Source of the DNA: Lobulomyces angularis
Taxonomy: Eukaryota > Chytridiomycota > Chytridiomycetes > Lobulomycetales > Lobulomycetaceae
Direction: 5' to 3'
Assembly: GCA_027604685.1 (NCBI GenBank)
Contig: JADHYX010000155.1
Location: forward strand, 1 to 48,486
Length of the DNA: 48,486 bases
In this document: piece by piece, positions 36,103-46,179 of the stretch
Numbering within the stretch: the first letter of the stretch is position 1
How the letters are laid out: every line of letters starts with the position of its first letter
The notes under the pieces: model-generated
What the model saw: only the letters and a program-made list of their open reading frames with translations
Told to the model about the DNA's origin: nothing
The model's database searches: none
Made by a program: the position numbers and the translations under genes

Positions 36103-37329
36103 CTAATTCATTTTACTTTTTGATTTAGGAAACCACGGAATCAAAGAACTGGTGACTTTTTGATAACCTTCATATTCAGGATATTTTAATTTTGTTATGT
36201 TTTCAGTTAACATTAGACTTCCTGAAAAATTTCAATCTTTAAAAACTAACAATTTCATTTTTAACATTAATGCATACCCTGAAATAATAAGGACAGTAAA
36301 ACTACTCCAGCAAATGAATAGTTTATATTAAGATCCTCCCTCAATGTAAAAAGCACAAAAGACCACCAAAAACCTTTTTTGCAAAACAATAGAAATAAAA
36401 AAAACATCATCAAAAGGATAGACAATAACCTTGTTCAGCAAAAAAATTAGGATGTCTTGAAAATCGAAACAACCCATTGGTGTAAAAACCAACTTTTAAA
36501 TCAAGCTCATCAGTAACTGTTTTTTTTGATAATCTAAACGCTGCTCGCCGTTTATAAAAATGCCACTGCTGTTGATCTGCAATTGTTTCGATTGCCAAAA
36601 AAAAAATAGAAAAAAGAATCGCAAATGTATCCAAAATTGACCACTTTCTATAATTTTCGTAACAATAATGTGCGGGAAGTGTTATCAGTAGCAACAAGAA
36701 ATGTTGATAAAAACAAATAAAAGTCAAGTTGAAAAATTCAAAAACTAGCCTGTGTTGAAAAATGCTCCATTTTTTAACGTAACTCCAACGGTAATCTTCC
36801 TCCCATATGGAATACCCACCTTTTCGATAAAAATTATAAGATAATCTATAGTAGATTAAAATGTCAGGCATATCTAGGGTATATTAAATAATTACCTCAA
36901 TCCCCAAAGAAATGATAATCCAAAAATTGACAAAATACGAAAATCGACATTTTCAACATCGTTCACATAAAACTTCCTAAAATTTGAGAAGGAAAAAAAA
37001 AACGTATATAATATTGGAGTAATGCTCCATAGCCGATCAACATGACTGACGTTTTTAGTAGGAAAGGAGAGAAAAAAACAAATTAAAGAAAAAAAGGTTG
37101 CGAGGAAAATGTTAAATTTAAGAGGTGAATCAAGTATTAAATTCGTTATAAGAGGAAGAGCAGTAAAAAAAGCTTCAAAAAGAAAATAAAAGAGAGTTGA
37201 TAAATAATTTATAAAATACCGTTCATTGTTGTTCGCCGTAATACTGCTTTCTAAAAATATTGGTTGAATCAAATCTACAAAATTGCAGAATTTCTTAAAA
37301 GCATTTTTTTCGTGGACTTTCCATGGCAA
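36103..37329 (-). CDS. DUF1295 / steroid 5-alpha-reductase-fold membrane protein
   Basis: Four exons: 36896-37329, 36430-36845, 36278-36373 and 36103-36221, giving 354 residues. Multi-pass hydrophobic protein with about seven likely membrane segments. Family marks are VDRLWSITPILY near residue ~97, the Tyr/Trp-rich loop EEDYRWSYVKKW, IETIADQQQWHFYK, and the cofactor-loop signature RHPNFFAEQGFWW (~275-287), matching the RHPNY-(F)-E motif of DUF1295 and related steroid-reductase C-terminal domains. The end (SLIPWFPK) is also typical. Relatives are ER enzymes reducing enone lipids with NADPH, but DUF1295 members are mostly uncharacterised, so substrate is unknown. The 3' end faces that of the PAS gene, 143 bases away. 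Confidence 0.88.
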
Positions 37330-37681
37330 AAAACGAATGAAACAATTAATTTAAATGTTGCAAATCAAAAACTTTAAATTAGTTTTACTTTCTTTAAAGG
37401 TTTATCGAACTGAAATTATTGCTAAGGGGTTAACAGAATAGCAACTGGATCCTACTGTACAATTTCCACTCCACTTAAATTTTGTTTGGAAGTTTTTAGT
37501 TATTATCTCTTGGGCTATCTATGAAATTAATGTTTAGATTTTTGGCAAGATAGAGAGACTCTTTTGTTTCACTTGTTTTAAGTTCCAATAATGTTGCAAA
37601 ACTAAAATCATTTAAACTTCGTTTTTTGAGGCGTAATATTAAAAAGGCAAAAATCTATTTTTTATTGAAACCTTCCATTAT
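37330..37681. other. Divergent intergenic region
   Basis: 352 bases between the starts of the DUF1295 gene (minus) and the zincin-like gene (plus), so presumably both promoters. No motif beyond a chance-level CCAAT near 37585. No RNA gene seen. Confidence 0.5.
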
Positions 37682-39188
37682 ATGTTGATAACCATTCTAT
37701 TACTTCAGTGTATTTCTTCTCAAATTATTCGGCATGACCTTAATATAGACAAATTTACTTTTAACCTGCAAACTGCATATAACTCATTTCAAGTTGCAGT
37801 AAAACCCATCCAATCCAATTTGGAAAAATTGATAACTATTTCTTCTAGTAAATTTAATTTTGATTATTCTTGTGCAGTTGCAAGTAGGTTTATCTTTAAT
37901 TTTTTATATTTAATGAATTTTTAATAATTCCATTTTAAATTTACTTTAAAAAAAAAATAATTATAATATTTTTCTAGATTCAAATATTTGTGCCAATGCA
38001 AAGCAAGATATTATTAGCGTATCTGAAAAGATTTCAAAGCTTATATTTATTAAAGAAGAAATTAAGGTTTTTGTGTCCTTTTCCTCTTTAAATTCAACAA
38101 ATAACCCCGGAAAGGCAGTTTCTGCATCATTTTTTGTTGCTCAACCTGTTGATGGAACTGCAGAAGAGCAAGATAGAAATTTATATAGTTACCCTCAAGC
38201 TCTAATAAAAAATTTGAATTTAGATGTAGAAACTGAATTTGCAGAGTTTGATATCATTGCAACATTTAATAGTGATTTCAATTTCTGGTTTTCGGTATGA
38301 AATCATAATTTTTCTAATTTTTTATCTTTTCTAGAATGACACGAATATCTTTCCAATTTCACCTAATCAAACTTCTTTTGAAATGTTTGTTGCAAAAGAA
38401 TTTACTTCAGCACTCGGGTTTAGCTCAAACTGGGTGAAAGTTTCAAAGGACATTAACACTTTGACACCACCTTTACAGGTTGATGAACTTAATCCAAACT
38501 TTTATAGTAAATGGTCATACAATTCCATATTTGATAAGTTTTTGTTCAAAGAAAACCAGAAAGAAAGCTTAATGGAAATTTCCAACAGCATCAGGAATAA
38601 TTTTCATGGTATTTATTAAAAAACTTCAAATTTCTCAGTTGATTTTTCTAGTGGATTCCTTATCTCAGGAAAGTTTTTTTTCATGGTGGCCAAAAAGTGC
38701 CTCCTACTCAAATGCATCAAAATTATATAATGATATAAAGCTATATAATAATTCTATATATTTACGCTCTAGTAACGATCCCAATAATCTTGTTCAGTTA
38801 AGTATAGACACCAATGAATTAGTGAACCTAGAGTTTTCTTTATCATTTCTAGATGATACTAAATATTTAAATTCTGAAGAATTTTTAATGACGAGGGTAT
38901 AACACAGTTTTTTGTTAAATATTTATCCTTTTTTAGACCTTACCTACTGGTAAAAGTTTAGTGGACTTTTTAAACAAAAGTAGCACAGTAGACAACTCAT
39001 CCAGAATAGAGAGCATCTGGGGTCCCAACATATCTCAAGTTATGTTAAATATTGGATGGGCATCTCCTTTAGACCAGAAAATCAAGAATGCTAAAATAAA
39101 CTTTTTAGTGAAGGACGAATCAAGTAGTGGAAATGCAATAAAGTTTTCCTTATACTACCTTCCCATCTTTTGCGTTTTTCTTTTCTAA
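37682..39188 (+). CDS. Probable GPI-anchored secreted protein with degenerate zincin-like motif
   Basis: Five exons: 37682-37883, 37978-38294, 38335-38608, 38652-38896 and 38937-39188, giving 429 residues. Signal peptide MLITILLLQCISSQ; the C-terminus is a Ser/Gly/Asn site followed by a hydrophobic tail (FSLYYLPIFCVFLF), as in GPI-anchor signals. The body resembles secreted fungal proteins I recall as carrying HExxHxxGF-SSW with a later FLMTxxxPxGKSL and WGPxxxxxLxxIGW. Here residues 192-206 read VAKEFTSALGFSSNW, so both zinc-ligand His positions are replaced (Lys194, Ser198) while Glu195, Gly201 and Phe202 stay. Later marks SEEFLMTR, PTGKSLVDFL and IWGPNISQVMLNIGW are present. It is probably a catalytically dead surface protein. 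The family link is from memory, not a search. Confidence 0.75.
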
Positions 39189-39356
39189 AGAAAACTTTTT
39201 TTAATTAAGACAATTAGAATAGATTAAATTTTTGCGATCTACATTTTCACAATATATACTTTCATGCATTAAATGATATATCAAAATTGGCATCTATTAT
39301 ATTTAAGATGTGTAACTGCAAAGTAATTTTAAAAAAAAAAAAATAGAAAAAAAGGA

Positions 39357-40335
39357 ATGACAACAATGGAAATAGAGAATCTAAACACAGAAAATTCAAC
39401 TGCACCCAAATTTGCTGCATTAAAACCTTCAGAACTACAAGTATGTAAAAAAAATTAGTTGTTCTGGACCTTTTTTTCTGCATTTTTTTAATTGTTTTGT
39501 TTATTTGGATATTTTTTAAAAAATATTGCATATTTTCAATGTAATTTTTTGAAAAATTCAATATATATTCTAAATATTTAAAATTTTTATATTCTTTTTT
39601 GAAAAGTTTAAATTTATTATCATTTTTGCATTTTTAATTTTAAATCTTTGAATTATACATATATCTTCAACAAAATCTCCAAATTCAAATATTTATATAT
39701 ATTTTTTTAAGGATAACCCTCAATCATTTCGTAGAATAACCATCCCTTTACATCGTTTAACACCTTTAAAAAAAGACTGGATGAAATTATATACTCCTCT
39801 GGTAGAAAATATGAAATTGCAAGTTAGAATGAATTTAAAAGCAAAATGTGTAGAATTACGGAACAGCGAAGAAACAGCAGATTCTGGTGCCGTACAAAAA
39901 GGTGCTGATTTCATAAAAGCCTATGCGTTGGGATTTGAAATTCAAGGTACTTTTTTTTTTTTAACCTTTTAAACCCTTTTGTAAATAAAAATATAATAAT
40001 AAAAAAAAATTTTTTTAGACGCTATTGCATTATTAAGATTGGATGATCTGTATTTAGACTCATTTGAAACTAAAGATATTAAAACACTGCATGGTGATAA
40101 TTTAAGTAGAGCAATTGGTAGAATTGTGGGAAAAGAGGGAAAAACTAAATTTACCATTGAAAATACAAGTAGAACTAGAATAGTTGTAGCTGACACTAAG
40201 ATTCATATAATGGGTAGTTTTCAAAATATAAAAATTGCTAGAGATGCTTTAATAAGTTTAATCATGGGGGCTAGCCCTGGGAAAGTTTACAGTAAACTGA
40301 GAACCATTAGTTCAAGAATGAAAGAAAGATTTTAA
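39357..40335 (+). CDS. PNO1: PNO1/Dim2 KH-domain ribosome biogenesis factor
   Basis: Three exons: 39357-39440, 39712-39946 and 40019-40335, giving 211 residues. Strong PNO1 signatures: [20 protein letters not shown], then [23 protein letters not shown], and in the C-terminal KH region [32 protein letters not shown] and [18 protein letters not shown]. The end ([14 protein letters not shown]) matches the conserved C-terminus. Dim2/PNO1 binds the 3' end of 18S rRNA precursor in nucleolar and cytoplasmic pre-40S particles and works with Nob1 and Dim1. It is shorter than yeast and human proteins (about 250-275 residues), mainly through a short N-tail. The first intron (271 nt) is the longest in the window; I found no missed exon in it. 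Confidence 0.94.
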
Positions 40336-40548
40336 ATTTTTTTATTGCATTTTATATAATTTTTTTTTTTTTTGTTATATTTGGTTTATATATGTTAATC
40401 TAGTAAATTGTTCAGAAAAATTTGCATCTATTTTAATTTAAAAAGCATTACATTTTTAAAATTACTTTTTCTTTGCATAACCTAAAGAATTTGAATATAT
40501 GTACATTGGTGAATAAAACCAACCAAAAACAAAAAAAATCGAAACTGT

Positions 40549-41231
40549 TTAGAAAAAATCCTGGTTACCTTGCTGCAGTTGTTGTTGCTCTAAACTTTGA
40601 CGTTGAATGATTTCTTGATTGTGCTGTAATTGAATTTGTTGTTGCTGCGTCAACTGCTGCCTTTGATGTAACATTTGTAGATGTGAAATATGAGAATGAT
40701 TCAATTTTTGTTGCTCAAATTCATAATCTTTTTGTGAAGTACCAACTTTGGTTGCCTATATAACCAAAACAAAAATTAGTGTTGGCTCAACTTTAAGTAA
40801 TAATTTTTCACCTCTCTGTATTTATGTAAATACAACCTTAATGTTTCACAATAATTGTCAAAAGCTAAATTATTCATCGCCCATAAAACGTCTTCACCTA
40901 AATTTTGTTAAATTTTTTGTAACGTTTTTTTTTAATACCGTTAATTGTTTTTCTTTTTTCATTTATGCACTTTTCTGATGCTTCTGAAGTAATGAAACTA
41001 ATAAATTCTGAAACGCATTCTTGTACACACTCCTTTGCTTCTTTGGCTATTTTGGCATTTTCTGGTAAAGCTCTTTTCATAATTCTTTCATTGGAAAAAA
41101 TTAAAAATCATTTAAATTTAGAAATTCTATTTTTTTTACCTCGCTACATTTGCAATAGGTAAATATCTGTCTTGTTCCCTTAGTTCCTCGAAATCGTCAT
41201 CATTGTTAACAAGTTTTATTGAATGTGACAT
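40549..41231 (-). CDS. HAP3: CCAAT-binding factor subunit HAP3 / NF-YB
   Basis: Four exons: 41140-41231, 40939-41084, 40812-40897 and 40549-40755, giving 176 residues. Residues ~18-108 are an almost canonical NF-YB histone fold: [58 protein letters not shown] and [17 protein letters not shown]. The last ~60 residues are a Gln-rich tail ([12 protein letters not shown]), as in many activators. It forms a histone-like dimer with HAP5/NF-YC and with HAP2/NF-YA binds CCAAT boxes. The 3' end converges on PNO1 (213 bases between stops). CCAAT elements upstream of other genes in this window are possible targets. Confidence 0.96.
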
Positions 41232-41499
41232 TTTCAAAAATTATTTGCTGTTATTGTTTTTTCCAAAAAAAAAAAATATGGATAAAAATTCAATTTTTTT
41301 CCAATATTAAAAAAATTAATTAAATAACGCTGGTAAAATCTATAATTCCTATAATTTCTATATTGAAACTGAAAATTGACTGTATTATTATGAGAGCTTT
41401 AAAAATTTTGAAAAGAGGTTTAAAAAAATTGGAAAAGAGTCATAAGAAAAAAATAGCGAAAACTATTCAGTAAAAAACTATTTACTCAGATAAACTGGT

Positions 41500-43070
41500 C
41501 TGCAACCGTGCAACAAAGTGTTTCTTTTAATTTTAAAGTTGCAAAATCATCTCTTTTCCAAAGTCTATTAAATAATTTCCCATTACCATTTGCTCACATA
41601 TTCATTTTTACTTGGATAAGGATGTGGTCTTCTTTACATATTTCTAATGATCCTGTTTTACAACCAGGACAAATATAAGAAGTTAGATATTCGCTCACAA
41701 GACATACTTGAAATCATGCTGTTTAAACATATCTCTAAATCCTTTGCCTGTTGTTGGTAATTGGTACTTCGTTGCTGTCCTAGACCAACCTCCAATTAAC
41801 ACAGTTGTATTCTCTCCTTCCCCAAATTTATCTTCAAATTTTTCTATAAAAATGCTTTCAAACTTTTGTGTGTTGATATAAGCATTTAATTTTAATTTTC
41901 TATATCAAGGAAGTTGATAGTGTAATTCTAATTGAGGAAAACAATAAAGGTAATCTTTTAAATAAATACTAAATGCAATTGGTCTAATAACTTTTTTGAT
42001 GAAATTAGTATATGATAGTGTTAGACCGTTTTTTCCATAAACATCTTGCCTGGGTAACAGTCATTTTGCTCTTCTTGCAAATTCCTTATTATCGAGTATT
42101 TTTTAGATCTACTTTCATGTCTTCTTTGCATTCGGGTATACCGTAGTTTTTCACGATCCTTAAAAAAAATTATTAATACTATATCAATTAAACTAATTTA
42201 CCTAAACAATACAATGGATCTCTCTTGTTTGAATTTATATACACAGGGTCTTTTCCTTTAAAGTATTTTCTTGAAAATATTCAGAAGCATATTTTTTTTG
42301 GTCTTTTTTTTTTGGTTTACTGGTTTTCAATGTGTTTTTGTCATTTTCACTTTCATCCATCTCCTGGTTTTTTACGTTTTTTTCCCTTTTCTAGTTTTTT
42401 TTTTTGATATGTTTGCAACGTCTTGTAAATAAATTGTAACAGACACTCCATCTGTTTCTACAGATCCCGAAAATACCATTTCACTTCTTGGTTAAATGGT
42501 TTCCTTTTTAAACTAAACAATGTTCTCCAAATCTTTTCCATATCATTTTCAACAGATAAATTCCATTTGTTAATTTCCACATAATCCCAGTATCGCTTTA
42601 CATAAAAGTATTGTATCAAATCCAAAATGCCTGGGTATCGTTGAAGTTGATAACGGAAACAAGTTAAATTAGTTTTAAATTATATTCTTGATACAATATT
42701 CCAAGTTTACAATAAGCTTGAAGGTATTTTTTTTAGTGTTGTGAACATCATAAGGTTGTGAATTTATTTCAATTGTGTCAGGTATTACATTTCGAATAGT
42801 ACTAAGTATACAACATTCACATTCATTTAACTCAGTGGTATCAGTTACATTTTCTAAAATAATTTTTGCACCAACCTATTTCGCGTTTGTAAACTTTTAC
42901 TATTTTTTTCATATTTTTGGGTATCATTTTTTCTTGATTTTTTATTATTAATTGTGAATAAATGTTTTTAATTTAGGAAAGAAATGTTCTTGAAGATTGA
43001 CAGAGTAATTTGTAAATATCTTAATAGCTTGATATTTAGCAATTTGATCAATAAATTTGACATTTTGTTG
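41500..43070 (-). pseudogene. Decayed Fanzor (eukaryotic TnpB / OrfB-Zn-ribbon) gene
   Basis: No long frame is open, but successive minus-strand fragments, in order and broken by stops and frameshifts, match the Fanzor layout. Near 43070-42950 is an N-terminal helical piece (VNLQEHFFPKLKTFI). Near 42690-42490 is YPGILDLIQYFYVKRYWDYV. At 42430-42460 is the Fanzor-like TDGVSVTIY. At 42199-42255 is the RuvC-I region ending KRDPLYC, where expected DPG reads NSN. After an old intron-like gap (~42146-42200) comes REKLRYTRMQRRH. At 41709-41805 is GGWSR...TTGKGFRDMF, at 41634-41703 SEYLTSYICPGCK (first zinc CxxC), and at 41518-41580 the NRD-like end NRLWKRDDFATL. In other eukaryotes Fanzors are transposon-carried RNA-guided nucleases. 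This copy is dead. Confidence 0.72.
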
Positions 43071-43995
43071 AACTTAAAAAAATTCAGTTTAATATTTTAG
43101 TATATTTTTGTAATAGTTCATTAATACAGAATTTTGGAAGTAGCTTTTGTATTTTTTATTGGATTATTTAGAATTTTGTATATTCTAACAAAAAATCAGT
43201 ATTGATTAAATTCCACTTATTTTCATTGGGCTAATTTAACACAAAGTATTTAAATAAGTGGTAGTATGAATTGTAAGTCGGGTTGCTGTAAATATGAGTG
43301 ACTCTACCAGTTTATATTGTTGTTGATTTCCAGCAAAAACTTTTTGAAATTTGTTTTATTACAAGAGTGTTTTTTTTTTTTTTTTATTTTGGAATACAAC
43401 TTGAGTATTTATACAAAAAAATGTGTGTATTATTAATAGGAGTTGGAGTTGGTCAGACTTGGTATAAATTTCTTGAAATGTCAAAATGAATTCAATATCT
43501 GGTAGAAAATGGAGTTGAACAAAATTGGTAGTAAAGAAAAATCACTTTTTCAAAAAGGTGAGATTGTTGTAGATGAAAAGATGAACAAACATTTTAATTT
43601 TCATAATGAAAACAAGATGAAATTAAAACATTCATTTCGAGATCGATCGTTAACGTAAAGAATAGTAATCTTTTCTCTTAATTTTGCTACTTTACTAAAA
43701 TGCATACATATAAACTTTTTTACCATAAACTAAATTATGTGAAGTTTTGTTTAAATTATCTAAACAATCAAATATAAGTGATAAAAATTTCATTTTCACA
43801 TTCATAGCTTTTTAATACTAAAATATTTTATGTTCAGAAAGGCTTCACTATTTTTTTTTTGTACACCAAGAAAATTTTAGAGCAAATTTTTAGATCTTTT
43901 TTTTGTTATCATTAACCATTAAAAGGTTTCTGAAAAGGTAAAATCAATGTTTAAAAAACAAATTAACTTTGTGTAAGAAAGCTACTCATTGAAGA
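43071..43995. other. AT-rich stretch upstream of the Fanzor relic and BTB gene
   Basis: About 925 bases. Part may be the 5' flank of the decayed mobile element and part the BTB-gene promoter. I found no clear terminal inverted repeat, target duplication or RNA gene. A 63-codon plus-strand frame at 43298-43489 is low-complexity and not supported. Confidence 0.4.
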
Positions 43996-45747
43996 ATGTC
44001 AATTAATACAACTTCTTTAGAGTCAAAATCAGAAAAAAAATCTTGGTTAGCATGGTCGCATGACCTTTTAACTGAGTCACTTGTTGAAACTGCAATTTTA
44101 TTAAAGAAATCTCCTATACCTTCTGCAGTTACATTAGCGGGGGAAGCTACAAATGAAGGTTACAGAAAATTGGATGAGGCAGCGGATATAAACGCCAAAC
44201 TTCAGGGCCTCGGTTCCACTGTTATTAAGCAAGGTAAGAAAATTGGTTTTTTAATTTGCAAGGCATTGAACTTTTTTTTAAGGTATAATTGCAACAGGTG
44301 TCGTGGGTTCAGCTTTATTAAAAGCTGGTGTCGCATATCAAAGAACTCCCGGTTTTTCTGACGAAAAAGAAGATGACGTTCATTATTCTTCGTTAAATCG
44401 GTATAATGAAATTTTTTTTTTTTTTTTGGCCATAAAATATTTAATAAAAATAATAACCTAGTGTAAAATGGATTAAATTAGATTCATTTCCTGGTGGCTA
44501 TCCAAAACCAGATTTATTGGATATGGCTACTCAAACTATGGAAGAAGGTACTCATAAACTATTATGTATCTAAAATATCATAGAACAAGTGTTTGAGGAA
44601 CAACCTGGCGGAATTCGTGGTTATGTTGCGAAAGCAGCTCTTTTGGCGGGAAATTATACTCACTCTTACCTTGCACCTTCAAGTTCAGCAAACCTTAATA
44701 ACCCTCTAAAGCCGAAGCGCAGTTTGGAACAATTTACAAATGTACATAGTCATGAGCCATTAAAAAACAAACAAAGTTTAGAACAAATATTAAAATTGCC
44801 AACGCCTCCTATTATGCTGGAACACCCACAAGTTTTAAAAACAAAATCAAGTAAAATATCAATGAGGAAAATGGCCTCTATGGACTCTATATCAAGTTTT
44901 ACTACTACTGCATCAACTCAGCTAACTAATAATAATAATAATAACCATAATAAAAATCTTTGTATGATTTGTGGAGCTAAAAGTTTAAGTTATTGCGATC
45001 AGTTTACAACAGATTCAGATGAAAATCTTCGTTCTTCACTGTTTGAAAATGTTTCAAATCCTTTTGTTGATAAAATAATGGTTCACTTGAATGTCGGGGG
45101 AATATATTTTGATACAACTTTAGAAACGTTGACAAGTGTAAAAGATAGTCTATTGTATGAAATGTTTTATACCTTGACTCTGAAAGAGCACGATGATCTT
45201 TATGAAGAAATTTCTATCGGAATGAACGAGGAAGTGAAGGATAAAATTAATGAGTTTGAAAACTTTAATTTATGTACACCTCCAGTTTCTCCTGATGGCA
45301 GATTTTTTATTGACAGAGATGGTTTGAAAAATTAATTAATAGATATTATCAGTATTTAATGTTTTAGGATCCTTGTTTCACCACATATTAAACCATTTGA
45401 GAGAAGGCAGTAATAAACCAACCTATGATACCTTGGAAACTCTACCAAATTCAAAAAAAGCACTTTGGTGCTTGGTATCAGAATCGAAATACTTTAAACT
45501 GAAACAGTTTCAAAAGCAAGTCAGGAAAAAGATTATCAAAATTAGATTTGAGGAAAATTTGATGCTACCCATAACAGATTTTATTGAAGGCCATATAATT
45601 AATTTTGTATGGTTTTTTTCAAACCTTAAAGATTTTAGTAAACATAAAATTGTGTATTTTAAGTGGTTTGAGCCATACTTTGAGCTGTACTGTTGGCTTT
45701 CGTTAATTGTAGTAATAGGATTCTTTTGTAGATTATTTTTTATGTAA
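43996..45747 (+). CDS. BTB/T1-domain protein with C-terminal membrane anchor
   Basis: Five exons: 43996-44233, 44283-44400, 44462-44547, 44584-45321 and 45368-45747, giving 519 residues. Residues ~1-180 are an unrecognised region with Ala/Gly-rich helical stretches (TGVVGSALLKAGVAY, GYVAKAALLAGNY). A Ser/Lys/Asn-rich linker has an Asn tract and a CMICG...YC cluster. A T1/BTB (KCTD-like) fold at ~310-410 begins VHLNVGGIYFDTTLETL and ends with DGRFFIDRDGSLFHHILNHLR. Between these lies an acidic insertion of ~45 residues where KCTD proteins usually have a short loop. The C-terminus has a hydrophobic helix (LYCWLSLIVVIGFFCRLFFM), suggesting tail-anchoring. T1 domains tetramerise or act as cullin-3 adaptors; which applies here is unknown. 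There is no channel pore. Confidence 0.85.
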
Positions 45748-46179
45748 AAATGTAAAAAAAATTTGGCATTTTTTTATTTTGAGGAAAATTTTTAAAATTC
45801 ATCTTATTTTATTTTTATTATTTATTATTAAAAAAACATAAAATCTAATAGATAACTTCAAATGTTTAGTCGCAGTAGATTTTAATTTATTTTATTTAAT
45901 TCTTTTTTGTATTTTTTGATTTCTTTTTTATTAAAAGTTCGTAAAAAACATCACCCTAATTAAAAGTTATGATGGGAAAATTTGTATTCAAAATATACAT
46001 GTGTTAAATAAAAATCAATCAATCAATATTTTTTTTGAAGTTAAGAATAAAAAAAAGTGAAAATCACCAATGATTTTTTTAAACCAATCATTAACTCCCA
46101 AAAAATCTTTTATTATAAAGAAAAAGTATGTTGCAAGAAAAAAAACATATTTATTTCTTTTTTAAAATTAAAAAAGAAA
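45748..46179. other. Intergenic region before the dCache receptor gene
   Basis: About 430 AT-rich bases between two plus-strand genes. The only in-frame extension, a frame open from 46057, adds a Lys/Phe-rich low-complexity leader, so the ATG at 46180 is preferred. Nothing else is seen. Confidence 0.5.

Noticed and set aside
37882..37977. Donor two codons later (AGTAG/GTTTAT) in the zincin-like gene
   Set aside because: That junction puts exon 2 in a frame that stops quickly. The GTAGGT donor at 37884 keeps it open.
38609..38651. Alternative acceptor in the zincin-like gene (after CTCAG near 38639)
   Set aside because: It runs into a stop after ~35 codons, while the acceptor at 38651 keeps frame with the conserved downstream segments.
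43298..43489. Possible second gene of the Fanzor element (plus strand)
   Set aside because: Short, poly-Phe from a T-tract, no similarity to a recombinase or resolvase that I can see.
41232..43995. Terminal inverted repeats or target-site duplication around the Fanzor relic
   Set aside because: I looked for matching ends but found only AT-rich chance matches; the borders of the element cannot be set from this sequence.
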